DNA of 17,393 nt from Aquirhabdus sp. Lineage in GTDB: Bacteria; Pseudomonadota; Gammaproteobacteria; Pseudomonadales; Moraxellaceae. Position 1 is the stretch's first letter; each line of letters opens with the position of its first letter. The stretch spans positions 1 through 17,393 of the forward strand of contig JASLGO010000006.1 in assembly GCA_030150135.1 (NCBI GenBank). Reading direction: 5' to 3'. Position numbers and translations under genes: made by a program. Of the stretch, positions 7,523 through 14,156 are shown piece after piece. Below the pieces are notes generated by a model. That model was not told where the DNA came from. It was given only the letters and a program-made list of their open reading frames with translations, and ran no database searches.

Positions 7523-7624
7523 AAAGCATCTGCGAAATCAAACTATTAAAATTTGTGTAGATACAATGCTTTAATGCGGGAAGGAAATCAACATCTAGAC
7601 TTCACAGCAAATTTCCAATATTAC

Positions 7625-8503
7625 TTAGTTCTTCTCCAAAACTACACCCGTCCAACTTTCCAATAACTTCACTGATGCGGAAAAATCACTATCGTCTGGC
7701 AAGCTATTGCTCGCTGCGCGAAAGAGGCTTTGCGTGAGGGCGATAATTGGCGCGGGGAGTTTGGCTTGATGAGCCAGATCAATCGCAATGCCTGTATCTT
7801 TAGCGAGCAGATTCAATGCAAAGGTCAGTGGAAACTCACGATTCAGGACACGCTGAGGGAAGGTGTTTTCTGAGGCGAGGCTGCGACCACTTGATGCATT
7901 GATACAGGTCAGTGCATTTTCGAGGTTTACGCCATGTGCTTTGAGCGTGCTGAAACCTTCAGCAACAGCCCAAAGATTAACAGCAAGCAGCATGTTGTTA
8001 ATGGCTTTGACCGCAAAACCTGCACCGCTGCCACCCACATGTTCGATGAGGCTTGAGAATGGTTCGATCGCACTACGCGCACGTTCAAGTGCATTTTTAT
8101 CACCACCTACCATGACTGTCAGCGTGCCACGTTCAGCACCGATGGTTTGACCTGAAACGGGTGCATCAAGGAAGGCGACGTTATTTTCAGCGAGTTGTTC
8201 AGCGACTTTTTTTGCTGAGCTTGGTTCGCCACTGGTGCAATCAATCCAGATACTGCCGCTCTTTGGTGGGTATTGGGCAATAATGGCTTCAACTTCTGCA
8301 CTGGTCGGTAAGCAGGAAAAAATAATATCGGCTTGAACGGCTTGCTCAATCGGTGTGGCCCTAGTTCCAAACTCAGCGGCATGGGCTTCGGCTTTGCTAA
8401 AAGTACGATTCCAGACTCGTACATCGCTAAATACTTTGGGTAAATGCGCCGCCATGCGCCAACCCATAGCGCCCATCCCGATAAATGCGATTGATTGAGT
8501 CAT
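7625..8503 (-). CDS. 3-hydroxyisobutyrate dehydrogenase family NAD(P)-dependent oxidoreductase
   Basis: This beta-hydroxyacid dehydrogenase has 292 aa, the usual length for the family. GMGAMG (9-14) is the N-terminal dinucleotide-binding loop, DAPVSG (113-118) the substrate-binding signature, and GAGFAVKAINN carries the catalytic Lys166 and the conserved Asn170. WNRT (31-34) after the second strand has Asn-Arg, which often goes with NADP use. Relatives oxidise 3-hydroxyisobutyrate (valine breakdown) or reduce tartronate semialdehyde, glyoxylate, succinic semialdehyde or sulfolactaldehyde. No valine-pathway partner is present here, so the substrate stays open. A TAGGT precedes the ATG and a perfect TATAAT-type -10 lies upstream, so it probably has its own promoter even though it follows the toxin gene by 93 bases on the same strand. 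Confidence 0.88.
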   Translation of the reverse strand: MTQSIAFIGMGAMGWRMAAHLPKVFSDVRVWNRTFSKAEAHAAEFGTRATPIEQAVQADIIFSCLPTSAEVEAIIAQYPPKSGSIWIDCTSGEPSSAKKVAEQLAENNVAFLDAPVSGQTIGAERGTLTVMVGGDKNALERARSAIEPFSSLIEHVGGSGAGFAVKAINNMLLAVNLWAVAEGFSTLKAHGVNLENALTCINASSGRSLASENTFPQRVLNREFPLTFALNLLAKDTGIAIDLAHQAKLPAPIIALTQSLFRAASNSLPDDSDFSASVKLLESWTGVVLEKN

Positions 8504-8545
8504 GTGAATACCTATTTGATTTTTGTGATGCTAGAAATTGGGAGG

Positions 8546-8551
8546 ATTATA
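8546..8551 (-). promoter_or_regulatory. Probable -10 box for the dehydrogenase gene
   Basis: A perfect TATAAT reads on the minus strand, about 40 bases before the ATG at 8503, in the gap between the toxin gene and the dehydrogenase gene. No good -35 box is found 15-18 bases upstream, so the promoter is weak, activated or incorrect. It suggests that the dehydrogenase is not solely dependent on read-through from the toxin-antitoxin unit. Confidence 0.35.
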
Positions 8552-8596
8552 GCGTGACTAGCTAAAACATTATTGAGGTTATTGTTTTTATAAAAT

Positions 8597-8860
8597 CTAA
8601 TAGTCTTTATAAACACTTGATCTGTGTGCAACTTTAATCACATGCACAATGAGTTGATCATCTACTATTTCATAGACAATACGAAATAATCCTTGTCGAA
8701 CTCGATATAAATTATGCCCAGTGAGTTTGATACAACCTGTGCCTCTAGGATTTTCTGACAGAGTATCAATTCTTTCAAGGATGCGTTTTATATCTTGATT
8801 CGGGATACTTCTTAGATCTTTGGCAACTGATTCTTTGAGGGTAATATTATATTTTGCCAT
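8597..8860 (-). CDS. RelE/ParE-family toxin
   Basis: This 87-aa protein begins MAKYNITLKESVAKDLRSIP, the usual opening of RelE/ParE toxins. The core follows the family pattern: NPRGTGCIKLTG, then YRVRQGLFRIVYEI, then a final strand and helix with VAHRSSVY. Basic residues in the RVRQG strand and HRSSVY are where RelE members contact mRNA. ParE members share the fold but act on gyrase, and sequence alone does not separate the two. The start at 8860 is chosen over an in-frame ATG at 8875 because MAKY is the family-type N-terminus and gives the tighter overlap: the antitoxin frame ends within its first 14 bases. This overlap implies translational coupling, so toxin is made only after antitoxin. 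Confidence 0.85.
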   Translation of the reverse strand: MAKYNITLKESVAKDLRSIPNQDIKRILERIDTLSENPRGTGCIKLTGHNLYRVRQGLFRIVYEIVDDQLIVHVIKVAHRSSVYKDY

Positions 8861-9080
8861 GTTTTTTGAGATCATTTAAAAGGTCGCTGTAACTCATTGT
8901 TGCTTCACCTCCGCGTTCAGCGACAGCTTGCAAATCCTCTTGGTCTTCACGCATAAAGACGCGCAAAGCTTCATCAATCAGCTCTGAGATGGATGAGTGT
9001 GTCGTTGCAGCTTTAATCCGCAGCGCTTGATGCAATGCGGGGTCGAAATAAACAGTAGAACGTTTGGAAAGTTCTGTCAT
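8847..9080 (-). CDS. CopG/RHH-family antitoxin
   Basis: This 77-aa protein has an N-terminal ribbon-helix-helix pattern: KRSTVYFDPALHQALRIKAATTHSSISELIDEALRVFM, where the STVYFD strand binds DNA as a dimer and two helices follow. The acidic C-terminal tail (EDLQAVAERGGEATMSYSDLLNDLKKHGKI) would wrap and neutralise the toxin. A GGAG lies 8 bases before the ATG. The gene precedes and overlaps the RelE-like toxin by 14 bases in another frame, the standard arrangement. A palindrome over its promoter is the likely site where antitoxin or the complex represses the operon. The pair could serve stabilisation or stress response. No mobile-element gene is seen nearby. Confidence 0.87.
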   Translation of the reverse strand: MTELSKRSTVYFDPALHQALRIKAATTHSSISELIDEALRVFMREDQEDLQAVAERGGEATMSYSDLLNDLKKHGKI

Positions 9081-9095
9081 TTGTGTTCTCCAATT

Positions 9096-9135
9096 GACGT
9101 TTTAGCATCATAACGTTTTAATGCTATAGCGTCAA
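9096..9135 (-). promoter_or_regulatory. Toxin-antitoxin promoter overlapped by a palindromic operator
   Basis: On the minus strand TTGACG (plus 9130-9135) and TATGAT (plus 9107-9112) are exactly 17 bases apart, a strong sigma-70 promoter just before the antitoxin. A 13-base imperfect inverted repeat, GACGTTTTAGCAT (9096-9108) and ATGCTATAGCGTC (9121-9133), matches at 11 of 13 positions and covers both boxes. A further ACGTTTTA lies at 9113-9120, making direct repeats with the first arm (9097-9104). RHH antitoxins typically bind such repeated short sites cooperatively. Confidence 0.6.
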
Positions 9136-9268
9136 AATGATTTTCTTTTATTGATTTTTATATATCACATTGTGATTTATTTTTTTAAGATAAGGTTAGA
9201 ATAAAGACAAAGGCTGTGGTTAAAAAATAAATTGAAGAATGGAGTTTTTGAATAAAGGAAATAATAAA

Positions 9269-9619
9269 ATGATCTATTGCAAGCGAGTCTATGAAGTAGT
9301 GAGCGCGGCAGATGGAAAACGGGCGTTTGTTGATCGATTATGGCCGCGTGGGATGCGTAAAGAAGACCTCATTATGGATGTTTGGGCCAAAGATGCGGCG
9401 CCATCTAATGATTTGCGCAAGTGGTATCATCAGGATTTAAGTCGACAAGAAGAATTTTGCGTTAGATATACACAAGAGCTTGAAGATCATCCAGAGCATT
9501 GTCAGGTGTTGTTGGATTTTGCGCGAGAAGGTGATTTAACATTGCTTTATGCGTCAAGTAATCCTGAGTTTAATCATGCACGGGTGCTGGCGGATTATTT
9601 GAGATCAGTATTGAGTTAG
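9269..9619 (+). CDS. DUF488 (YeaO-like) protein
   Basis: This 116-aa cytoplasmic protein is of the YeaO/DUF488 type. RLWPRG (23-28) is the family signature. VWAKDAAPSNDLRKWYHQD and TLLYASSNPEFNHA are the other recognisable blocks. The start at 9269 is preferred over the in-frame ATG at 9239 because AAAGGAA lies 9 bases upstream and family members begin at the Met-Ile-x-x-Lys-Arg-Val-Tyr position. The biochemical role is not established. Genomic links to stress or metal handling have been noted for the family in general but nothing here shows it. The gene is flanked by a divergent toxin-antitoxin pair and, downstream, by a palindromic repeat and a terminator, so it is monocistronic. Confidence 0.85.
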   Translation: MIYCKRVYEVVSAADGKRAFVDRLWPRGMRKEDLIMDVWAKDAAPSNDLRKWYHQDLSRQEEFCVRYTQELEDHPEHCQVLLDFAREGDLTLLYASSNPEFNHARVLADYLRSVLS

Positions 9620-9672
9620 TACAATTTAATATATAGTGAAATCGACATAAAATGACTACGTTACGTCATAAC

Positions 9673-9733
9673 GGATGAACACAGTTCATCCCTACATCGA
9701 CCAAATATCTTGTAGTGGCGAACTGTGTTCGCC
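9673..9733. repeat. Paired inverted copies of a palindromic unit
   Basis: Unit 1 is GGATGAAC-ACA-GTTCATCC (9673-9691) followed by CTACA. Unit 2 is TGTAGT then GGCGAAC-TGT-GTTCGCC (9717-9733). Unit 2 is the reverse complement of unit 1 apart from a few bases, including a paired AT-to-GC change (ATGAAC/GTTCAT against GCGAAC/GTTCGC) that keeps both stems perfect. The loops ACA and TGT are also complementary. This is the layout of a BIME-like element with two head-to-head palindromes, sitting between the DUF488 gene and its terminator. Confidence 0.65.
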
Positions 9734-9745
9734 TATATGAAATAA

Positions 9746-9778
9746 AAAACCGTCATCTTGATTGGAAATGACGGTTTT
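9746..9778. terminator. Bidirectional rho-independent terminator
   Basis: AAAACCGTCAT (9746-9756) pairs perfectly with ATGACGGTTTT (9768-9778) around an 11-base loop. T-runs follow on the plus strand and, by complement of the A-run at 9744-9749, on the minus strand. It lies between the convergent DUF488 and FadB-type genes and would end both. Confidence 0.85.
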
Positions 9779-9805
9779 GTTTTGCGATTTCAGTTTCAAT
9801 CCAAC

Positions 9806-11944
9806 TTAAACAAACAATTCACCTTTCGCAGCTTTGTCTTTCAACAATTGAGGAGGAGTGAAACGTTCGCCGTATTTAGCAGTGAGTTCTTCAGCGCGTT
9901 TGACAGCTTTATCCAAACCATATTGGTTCAGGAACAGAATCGCACCACCAGTCCACGGCGCAAAACCGATACCGAAGATTGAGCCGATGTTGGCATCTTG
10001 TACTGATTCCAAAACACCTTCTTCCAAGCAACGAACTGTATCAAGCGCTTGAACGAACAAAATACGATCAATCATTTCTTGTTCGCTGATGGTCACTTCT
10101 GGCTTAAGCCATTGTGATAAGCCAGCCCACAGATGTTTTTTACCACCTTCTGGATAATCATAGAAGCCAGCACCAGCGGCTTTACCTTTACGATTATGGT
10201 CATGGATCAAGCTCTTGGTTAGCGCTTCTGAAGGTCGAACAGGCAGATCTTTACCTTCGGCTTGCAAGTCTTTTCGAGTTTGTTCAGTAATGTGTTCAGT
10301 CAATGACAAGCTGACTTCGTCCTGAATCGCGAGTGGGCCGACAGGCATACCTGCTTTGAGTGCTGCCATTTCGACACGTGCTGGATGGATGCCTTCGGCA
10401 ACCAATGATAAGCCTTCATTGACAAATGTTCCGAATACGCGACTGGTAAAGAAACCACGACTGTCGTTGACGACGATTGGTGTTTTGCCAATTTGTAATA
10501 CATAGTCGAATGCACGTGCCAATGTTTCGGGGCTAGTTTCTTTACCTTTGATGATTTCAACCAGTTGCATTTTATCAACTGGGCTAAAGAAATGCAGACC
10601 GATGAAGTGCGTTGCATCTTTGCTGGCTTTTGCCAAGCCTGTGATTGGCAAGGTTGAAGTATTGGATGCCATCACGCCACCAGCAACCAATTGCGCTTCA
10701 GCTTCTTGAGTCACTTTAGCTTTCAAATCACGGTTCTCAAATACAGCTTCGATGATTAGATCACAGCCTGCCAAATCTTTAGCATCCGCAGTTGCTTTGA
10801 TATTTGCCAAGATTGCATCTTTTTTCTCAGCAGTTAAACTGCCGCGAGAAACGCGTTTTTCCAAAAGTTTTTGGCTGTAGCTTTTGCCTTTTTCCGCTGC
10901 TTCTGTAGAAACATCTTTCAGTACAACAGGAACGCCTTTGATCGCTGTCGAGTAAGCAATACCGCTACCCATCATGCCAGCCCCCAATACGCCGACTTTA
11001 GTGGCTTTCCAAGGCGCGATGCCTGCTGGACGGCTGTGACCTGCCTTGATGGCATTCAGTTGGAACCAGAATGTGCCGATCATATTTTTAGCGACTTGAC
11101 CTGTAGCAGTTTGCACGAAGTAGCGTGATTCGATACGAAGCGCGGTATCGATATCCACTTGTGCGCCTTCTACGGCAGCGCTCATGATGGCTTCAGGAGC
11201 TGGGTAGCAACCTTTGGTTTTGTCACGCAGCATCGCTGGTGCAATTGCTAGCATTTGCGCTACTGCTGGAGTGCGTGGATCACCGCCAGGGATTTTGTAG
11301 CCTTTGACATCAAATGGTTGTTGAGACTTAGGATTTGCTTTGATCCAGTCGCGTGCTTTTTGCAATACTTCATCCATAGTCGCGCCAGTGTCGTGAACTA
11401 AGCCGAGACCAACTGCTTTTTGTACATCAAATTGTTTACCTTCCATGAGGAATGGAAATGCGGTTTGTAGGCCCAGTAAGCGAACCATACGCGCAACACC
11501 GCCGCCACCCGGTAATAAACCTAAAGTGACTTCTGGTAAACCAAATTTGGTTTTTGGATCGGCGAGAGCAATACGGCGATGGGTTGCTAATGCAATTTCC
11601 CAACCGCCGCCAAGTGCTGAACCATTTAATGCAGCAACCACTGGTTTGCCAAGTGTTTCAATGGCACGCATATCGTGTTTAAGCGTTTCTAAACCTTCAA
11701 AAAAAGGTGTTGCTTCGCTTGGTTTGACTTGAATTAAGTCATCTAAATCACCGCCTGCAAAGAAAGTCTTTTTAGCAGAGGTAATAATGACACCTGCGAG
11801 ATCAGTTTCAGCTTTTAGCTTTGCAGTGACTTCATGCAAGCTGGCATGAAATTCAGCATTCATCGTATTGACGGACTGACCTGTCGAATTAATGACCAGC
11901 TTAACGATATTGTCTTGATCTTTATTGTATTGAATTGCGCTCAT
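9806..11944 (-). CDS. FadB-type multifunctional enoyl-CoA hydratase / 3-hydroxyacyl-CoA dehydrogenase
   Basis: This 712-aa fusion enzyme catalyses two consecutive beta-oxidation steps in the cytoplasm. The N-terminal crotonase domain (about 1-190) has FFAGGDLDDL and the two catalytic glutamates, Glu116 in GGGWEIA and Glu138 in GLPEV. A linker leads to the dehydrogenase domain: GAGMMG (321-326) binds NAD, HFFSP holds the catalytic His451, and NDSRGFFTSRVF starts the C-terminal helical part. The second C-terminal repeat runs to the end. Length and order match FadB/FadJ. The Shine-Dalgarno AAGGAG is strong. The gene follows a thiolase by only 13 bases, so the two form a complex-encoding operon with thiolase first, the opposite of the E. 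coli fadBA order. Chain-length preference cannot be told, and I leave the symbol open because a second FadBA set is likely elsewhere in the genome. Confidence 0.93.
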   Translation of the reverse strand: MSAIQYNKDQDNIVKLVINSTGQSVNTMNAEFHASLHEVTAKLKAETDLAGVIITSAKKTFFAGGDLDDLIQVKPSEATPFFEGLETLKHDMRAIETLGKPVVAALNGSALGGGWEIALATHRRIALADPKTKFGLPEVTLGLLPGGGGVARMVRLLGLQTAFPFLMEGKQFDVQKAVGLGLVHDTGATMDEVLQKARDWIKANPKSQQPFDVKGYKIPGGDPRTPAVAQMLAIAPAMLRDKTKGCYPAPEAIMSAAVEGAQVDIDTALRIESRYFVQTATGQVAKNMIGTFWFQLNAIKAGHSRPAGIAPWKATKVGVLGAGMMGSGIAYSTAIKGVPVVLKDVSTEAAEKGKSYSQKLLEKRVSRGSLTAEKKDAILANIKATADAKDLAGCDLIIEAVFENRDLKAKVTQEAEAQLVAGGVMASNTSTLPITGLAKASKDATHFIGLHFFSPVDKMQLVEIIKGKETSPETLARAFDYVLQIGKTPIVVNDSRGFFTSRVFGTFVNEGLSLVAEGIHPARVEMAALKAGMPVGPLAIQDEVSLSLTEHITEQTRKDLQAEGKDLPVRPSEALTKSLIHDHNRKGKAAGAGFYDYPEGGKKHLWAGLSQWLKPEVTISEQEMIDRILFVQALDTVRCLEEGVLESVQDANIGSIFGIGFAPWTGGAILFLNQYGLDKAVKRAEELTAKYGERFTPPQLLKDKAAKGELFV

Positions 11945-11957
11945 CTAAATATTCTCC

Positions 11958-13163
11958 TTAAACGACTTCAATGATGGTTGCGATGCCCATGCCGCCGCCA
12001 ACACACAAGGTTGCCAAGCCGCGTTTTTTACCTTGGCGTTCGAGTTCGTCGAGTAAGGTCCCTAAAATCATTGCGCCTGTTGCGCCGAGTGGATGTCCCA
12101 TGGCAATTGCGCCACCATTGACGTTCACTTTTTCCGCAGGCACTTTAAGTTCATTGATAAAGCGCATCACAACTGCTGCGAAAGCTTCATTCACTTCAAA
12201 TAAATCAATGTCATCAATCGTTAAGCCTGCTTTTGCCAGTGCTTTACGTGCCGCAGGCGCAGGGCCTGTGAGCATGATGGTTGGATCAGTTCCGACCAAT
12301 GCCGTTGCGAGAATTTTTGCGCGTGGTTTGATCCCGAGTTTTTTCCCAGCAGTCTCTGAACCAATCAGAACGAGTGCCGCACCATCAACAATACCTGATG
12401 AGTTGCCAGCATGATGAACGTGATTGATTTTTTGCGCTTCTGGGTATTTTTGCAGTGCAACCGCATCAAAGCCCATATTGCCCATCATTTCAAAGCTAGG
12501 CGCGAGTCCTGCTAATTTTTCAGCAGTTGTGCCTGCACGGATAAACTCATCTTTATCCAAAATCGTCACGCCTGCATGATCTTTGATGGGAACGATGGAT
12601 TTATTAAAACGCCCTGCAGCTTGAGCAGCAGCAGCTTTTTCCTGTGAATGCGCAGCAAAATTATCGACATCAGTACGGCTATAGCCATCGAGTGTCGCAA
12701 TCAGATCGGCACCAACACCTTGCGGTACAAAACCTGATTTAAGGTTGGTTTCTGGGTCGAGTGCCCAAGGACCGCCGTCTGAACCCATTGCAATGCGCGA
12801 CATAGATTCAACGCCACCTGCAACGATCAGATCTTCCCAACCTGAACGCACTTTTTGGGCGGCTAAGTTGACAGCTTCAAGACCTGATGCGCAAAAACGA
12901 TTGATTTGTACACCAGAAACATTTTCACTCCAACCTGCTGCAATTGCAGCGGTTTTGGCAATATCGCCACCTTGATCTGCAATCGGTGTCACGCAGCCCA
13001 AGATCACATCTTCAACAAGGCTGGTATCGAGATTGTTACGCGCTTCAAGCGCATGCATCAGACCGACTACAAGCGAAATAGGTTTCACCTCATGGAGGCT
13101 ACCGTCTTTTTTTCCCTTGCCGCGTGGTGTGCGGACTGCATCAAAAATATAAGCTTCGGTCAT
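11958..13163 (-). CDS. Acetyl-CoA C-acyltransferase (thiolase)
   Basis: This 401-aa thiolase cleaves 3-ketoacyl-CoA with CoA to give acetyl-CoA and a shortened acyl-CoA (or the reverse). All catalytic elements are present: nucleophilic Cys91 in NRFCASGLEAV, NEAFA (325-329), His357 in GGAIAMGHPLGATGA, and Cys387 in LCVGGGMG. The full domain length is normal. A 13-base gap to the FadB-type gene, which contains that gene's Shine-Dalgarno, marks a two-gene beta-oxidation operon. AAGGAA precedes the ATG here. A degradative role is favoured by the partner gene; a biosynthetic acetoacetyl-CoA thiolase is the alternative and less likely. Confidence 0.93.
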   Translation of the reverse strand: MTEAYIFDAVRTPRGKGKKDGSLHEVKPISLVVGLMHALEARNNLDTSLVEDVILGCVTPIADQGGDIAKTAAIAAGWSENVSGVQINRFCASGLEAVNLAAQKVRSGWEDLIVAGGVESMSRIAMGSDGGPWALDPETNLKSGFVPQGVGADLIATLDGYSRTDVDNFAAHSQEKAAAAQAAGRFNKSIVPIKDHAGVTILDKDEFIRAGTTAEKLAGLAPSFEMMGNMGFDAVALQKYPEAQKINHVHHAGNSSGIVDGAALVLIGSETAGKKLGIKPRAKILATALVGTDPTIMLTGPAPAARKALAKAGLTIDDIDLFEVNEAFAAVVMRFINELKVPAEKVNVNGGAIAMGHPLGATGAMILGTLLDELERQGKKRGLATLCVGGGMGIATIIEVV

Positions 13164-13218
13164 GTCAATTCCTTGCTGAGGCTTGAAGTAAATTTATAGA
13201 AAGTAATAAGTGGAGTAG

Positions 13219-13246
13219 AGTGTAGCGAGATTTTTGGCGTTAGCAA
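13219..13246 (-). promoter_or_regulatory. Candidate promoter of the thiolase-fadB operon
   Basis: On the minus strand TTGCTA (plus 13241-13246) and TACACT (plus 13219-13224) are 16 bases apart, leaving a leader of about 50 bases to the ATG at 13163. It is the best match in the divergent region. A 7-base inverted repeat lies directly upstream of the -35. Confidence 0.45.
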
Positions 13247-13254
13247 TGATAAGA

Positions 13255-13285
13255 ATTGTCAGTGAATTTGGTTGAAAATGACAAT
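13255..13285. promoter_or_regulatory. Inverted repeat in the divergent thiolase/WH-protein region
   Basis: ATTGTCA (13255-13261) and TGACAAT (13279-13285) form a perfect 7-base inverted repeat with a 17-base spacer. It lies just upstream of the candidate thiolase promoter and about 50 bases before the candidate promoter of the gene at 13401. It may be a regulator site, but arms this short with a long AT-rich spacer could arise by chance. Confidence 0.3.
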
Positions 13286-13334
13286 CAAGCGATCAGATAT
13301 AAAGGCTTATTGGAGTTGAAAATTTATAAACCGT

Positions 13335-13362
13335 TTGTGATTGGATTTTGTTTTGCTAGTAT
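13335..13362 (+). promoter_or_regulatory. Candidate promoter of the WH/Cys-rich protein gene
   Basis: TTGTGA (13335-13340) and TAGTAT (13357-13362) are 16 bases apart, about 40 bases before the ATG at 13401. A strong AGGTAGGTGA ribosome site follows. This is motif matching only. Confidence 0.4.
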
Positions 13363-13400
13363 CGGCATATGGAAATTAAAAGAATAAAGGTAGGTGAACA

Positions 13401-14096
13401 ATGGCTTGGATAATAGGCATCTTTGTCATGGTGATGCTTTATGTTTTATCTAGGTTTTTTCGGTCGCAAAGTCGCGATGCTTATATTAAACAGTTTAAAT
13501 TCCCGCAGGGTCTTCATCGCAGATTATCTAAACATCATCCGAATTTGACAGAAACTGAATTTCAGCTGGTCTCAGATTCGCTCAGGCAATTTTTTCTGAT
13601 TCATTTACGCACTGGTCGTCAACTTGTTTCAATGCCTTCGCAAGTGACAGATGATTTATGGCATGAGTTTATTTTGTACACTCAAGCCTATCAAACCTTT
13701 TGCGAGAAAGCATTTGGTCATTTTTTACACCATACTCCTGCTGCGGTTTTAAGTGAAAAACAGAGGAAAAGTAATGCTGGTTTACGGAGAAGCTGGCTAC
13801 ATGCTTGTCAAATTGAAAATATTAATTCAAGAAATCCCATACGATTACCGTTGATATTTGCCATTGATGCAAAGTTAAAGATTGCCAATGGTTTCCATTA
13901 TGTGACGGATTGTAAGAAAGCAGGCGCCGTTGCAGGTACTGTAGCCACAGCTATTTATTGTGGTGGTGACCTTGTGAGTGCCTCTTCTTGTGATGGATCG
14001 ACCAGCAGTTGTGCAGGTGATGGTGTGGATAATGGCTGTAATAGTGGATGCAGTGGCGGCTGTAGTGGTGGATGTGGAGGCGGCGGCGGTGATTGA
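13401..14096 (+). CDS. Membrane-anchored protein with WH motif and Cys/Gly-rich tail (GRDP-like)
   Basis: This 231-aa protein has one N-terminal membrane helix (about 1-20) followed by basic residues (RSQSR), so the rest probably faces the cytoplasm. The central helical region has TDDLWHEFILYTQAYQTF (Trp87, His88), then Cys101 and FLHHTP (His110, His111). This recalls the WH motif of glycine-rich-domain-like (DUF1399/PF07173) proteins. A weakly hydrophobic Ala/Gly stretch with Cys171 and Cys187 precedes the tail. The last 35 residues are almost only Gly, Ser, Asp, Asn and Cys, with Cys at 197, 204, 213, 217, 221 and 225, the last four every fourth residue. Metal or cluster binding, or a peptide-like modified tail, are possible; neither is shown. 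The ribosome site is strong and a hairpin terminator follows. The function is unknown and the family call is tentative. Confidence 0.7.
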   Translation: MAWIIGIFVMVMLYVLSRFFRSQSRDAYIKQFKFPQGLHRRLSKHHPNLTETEFQLVSDSLRQFFLIHLRTGRQLVSMPSQVTDDLWHEFILYTQAYQTFCEKAFGHFLHHTPAAVLSEKQRKSNAGLRRSWLHACQIENINSRNPIRLPLIFAIDAKLKIANGFHYVTDCKKAGAVAGTVATAIYCGGDLVSASSCDGSTSSCAGDGVDNGCNSGCSGGCSGGCGGGGGD

Positions 14097-14104
14097 ATAT
14101 ACAA

Positions 14105-14152
14105 TGAAAAGATGTATCAGATTAAGGGTGATACATCTTATTTCATTTTTAA
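14105..14152. terminator. Bidirectional terminator hairpin
   Basis: AAGATGTATCA (14109-14119) pairs with TGATACATCTT (14129-14139) around a 9-base loop, followed by ATTTCATTTTT. The outer bases ATGAAA and TTTCAT extend the symmetry. It ends the gene at 13401 on the plus strand and sits 5 bases or so past the stop of the AraC-type gene on the minus strand. Confidence 0.75.
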
Positions 14153-14156
14153 ATGT

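Noticed and set aside
8861..8875. Toxin start at 8875
   Set aside because: The added MISKN lead is not family-like and the overlap with the antitoxin would be longer. Neither start has a good ribosome site, so some doubt remains.
9164..9176. ATCACA-T-TGTGAT palindrome as a CRP/Vfr site
   Set aside because: The half-sites are in the reverse order and spacing from TGTGA-N6-TCACA, so it does not fit CRP. It may be a chance AT-rich palindrome.
9239..9268. Upstream start for the DUF488 protein
   Set aside because: It has no Shine-Dalgarno, while AAAGGAA precedes the ATG at 9269.
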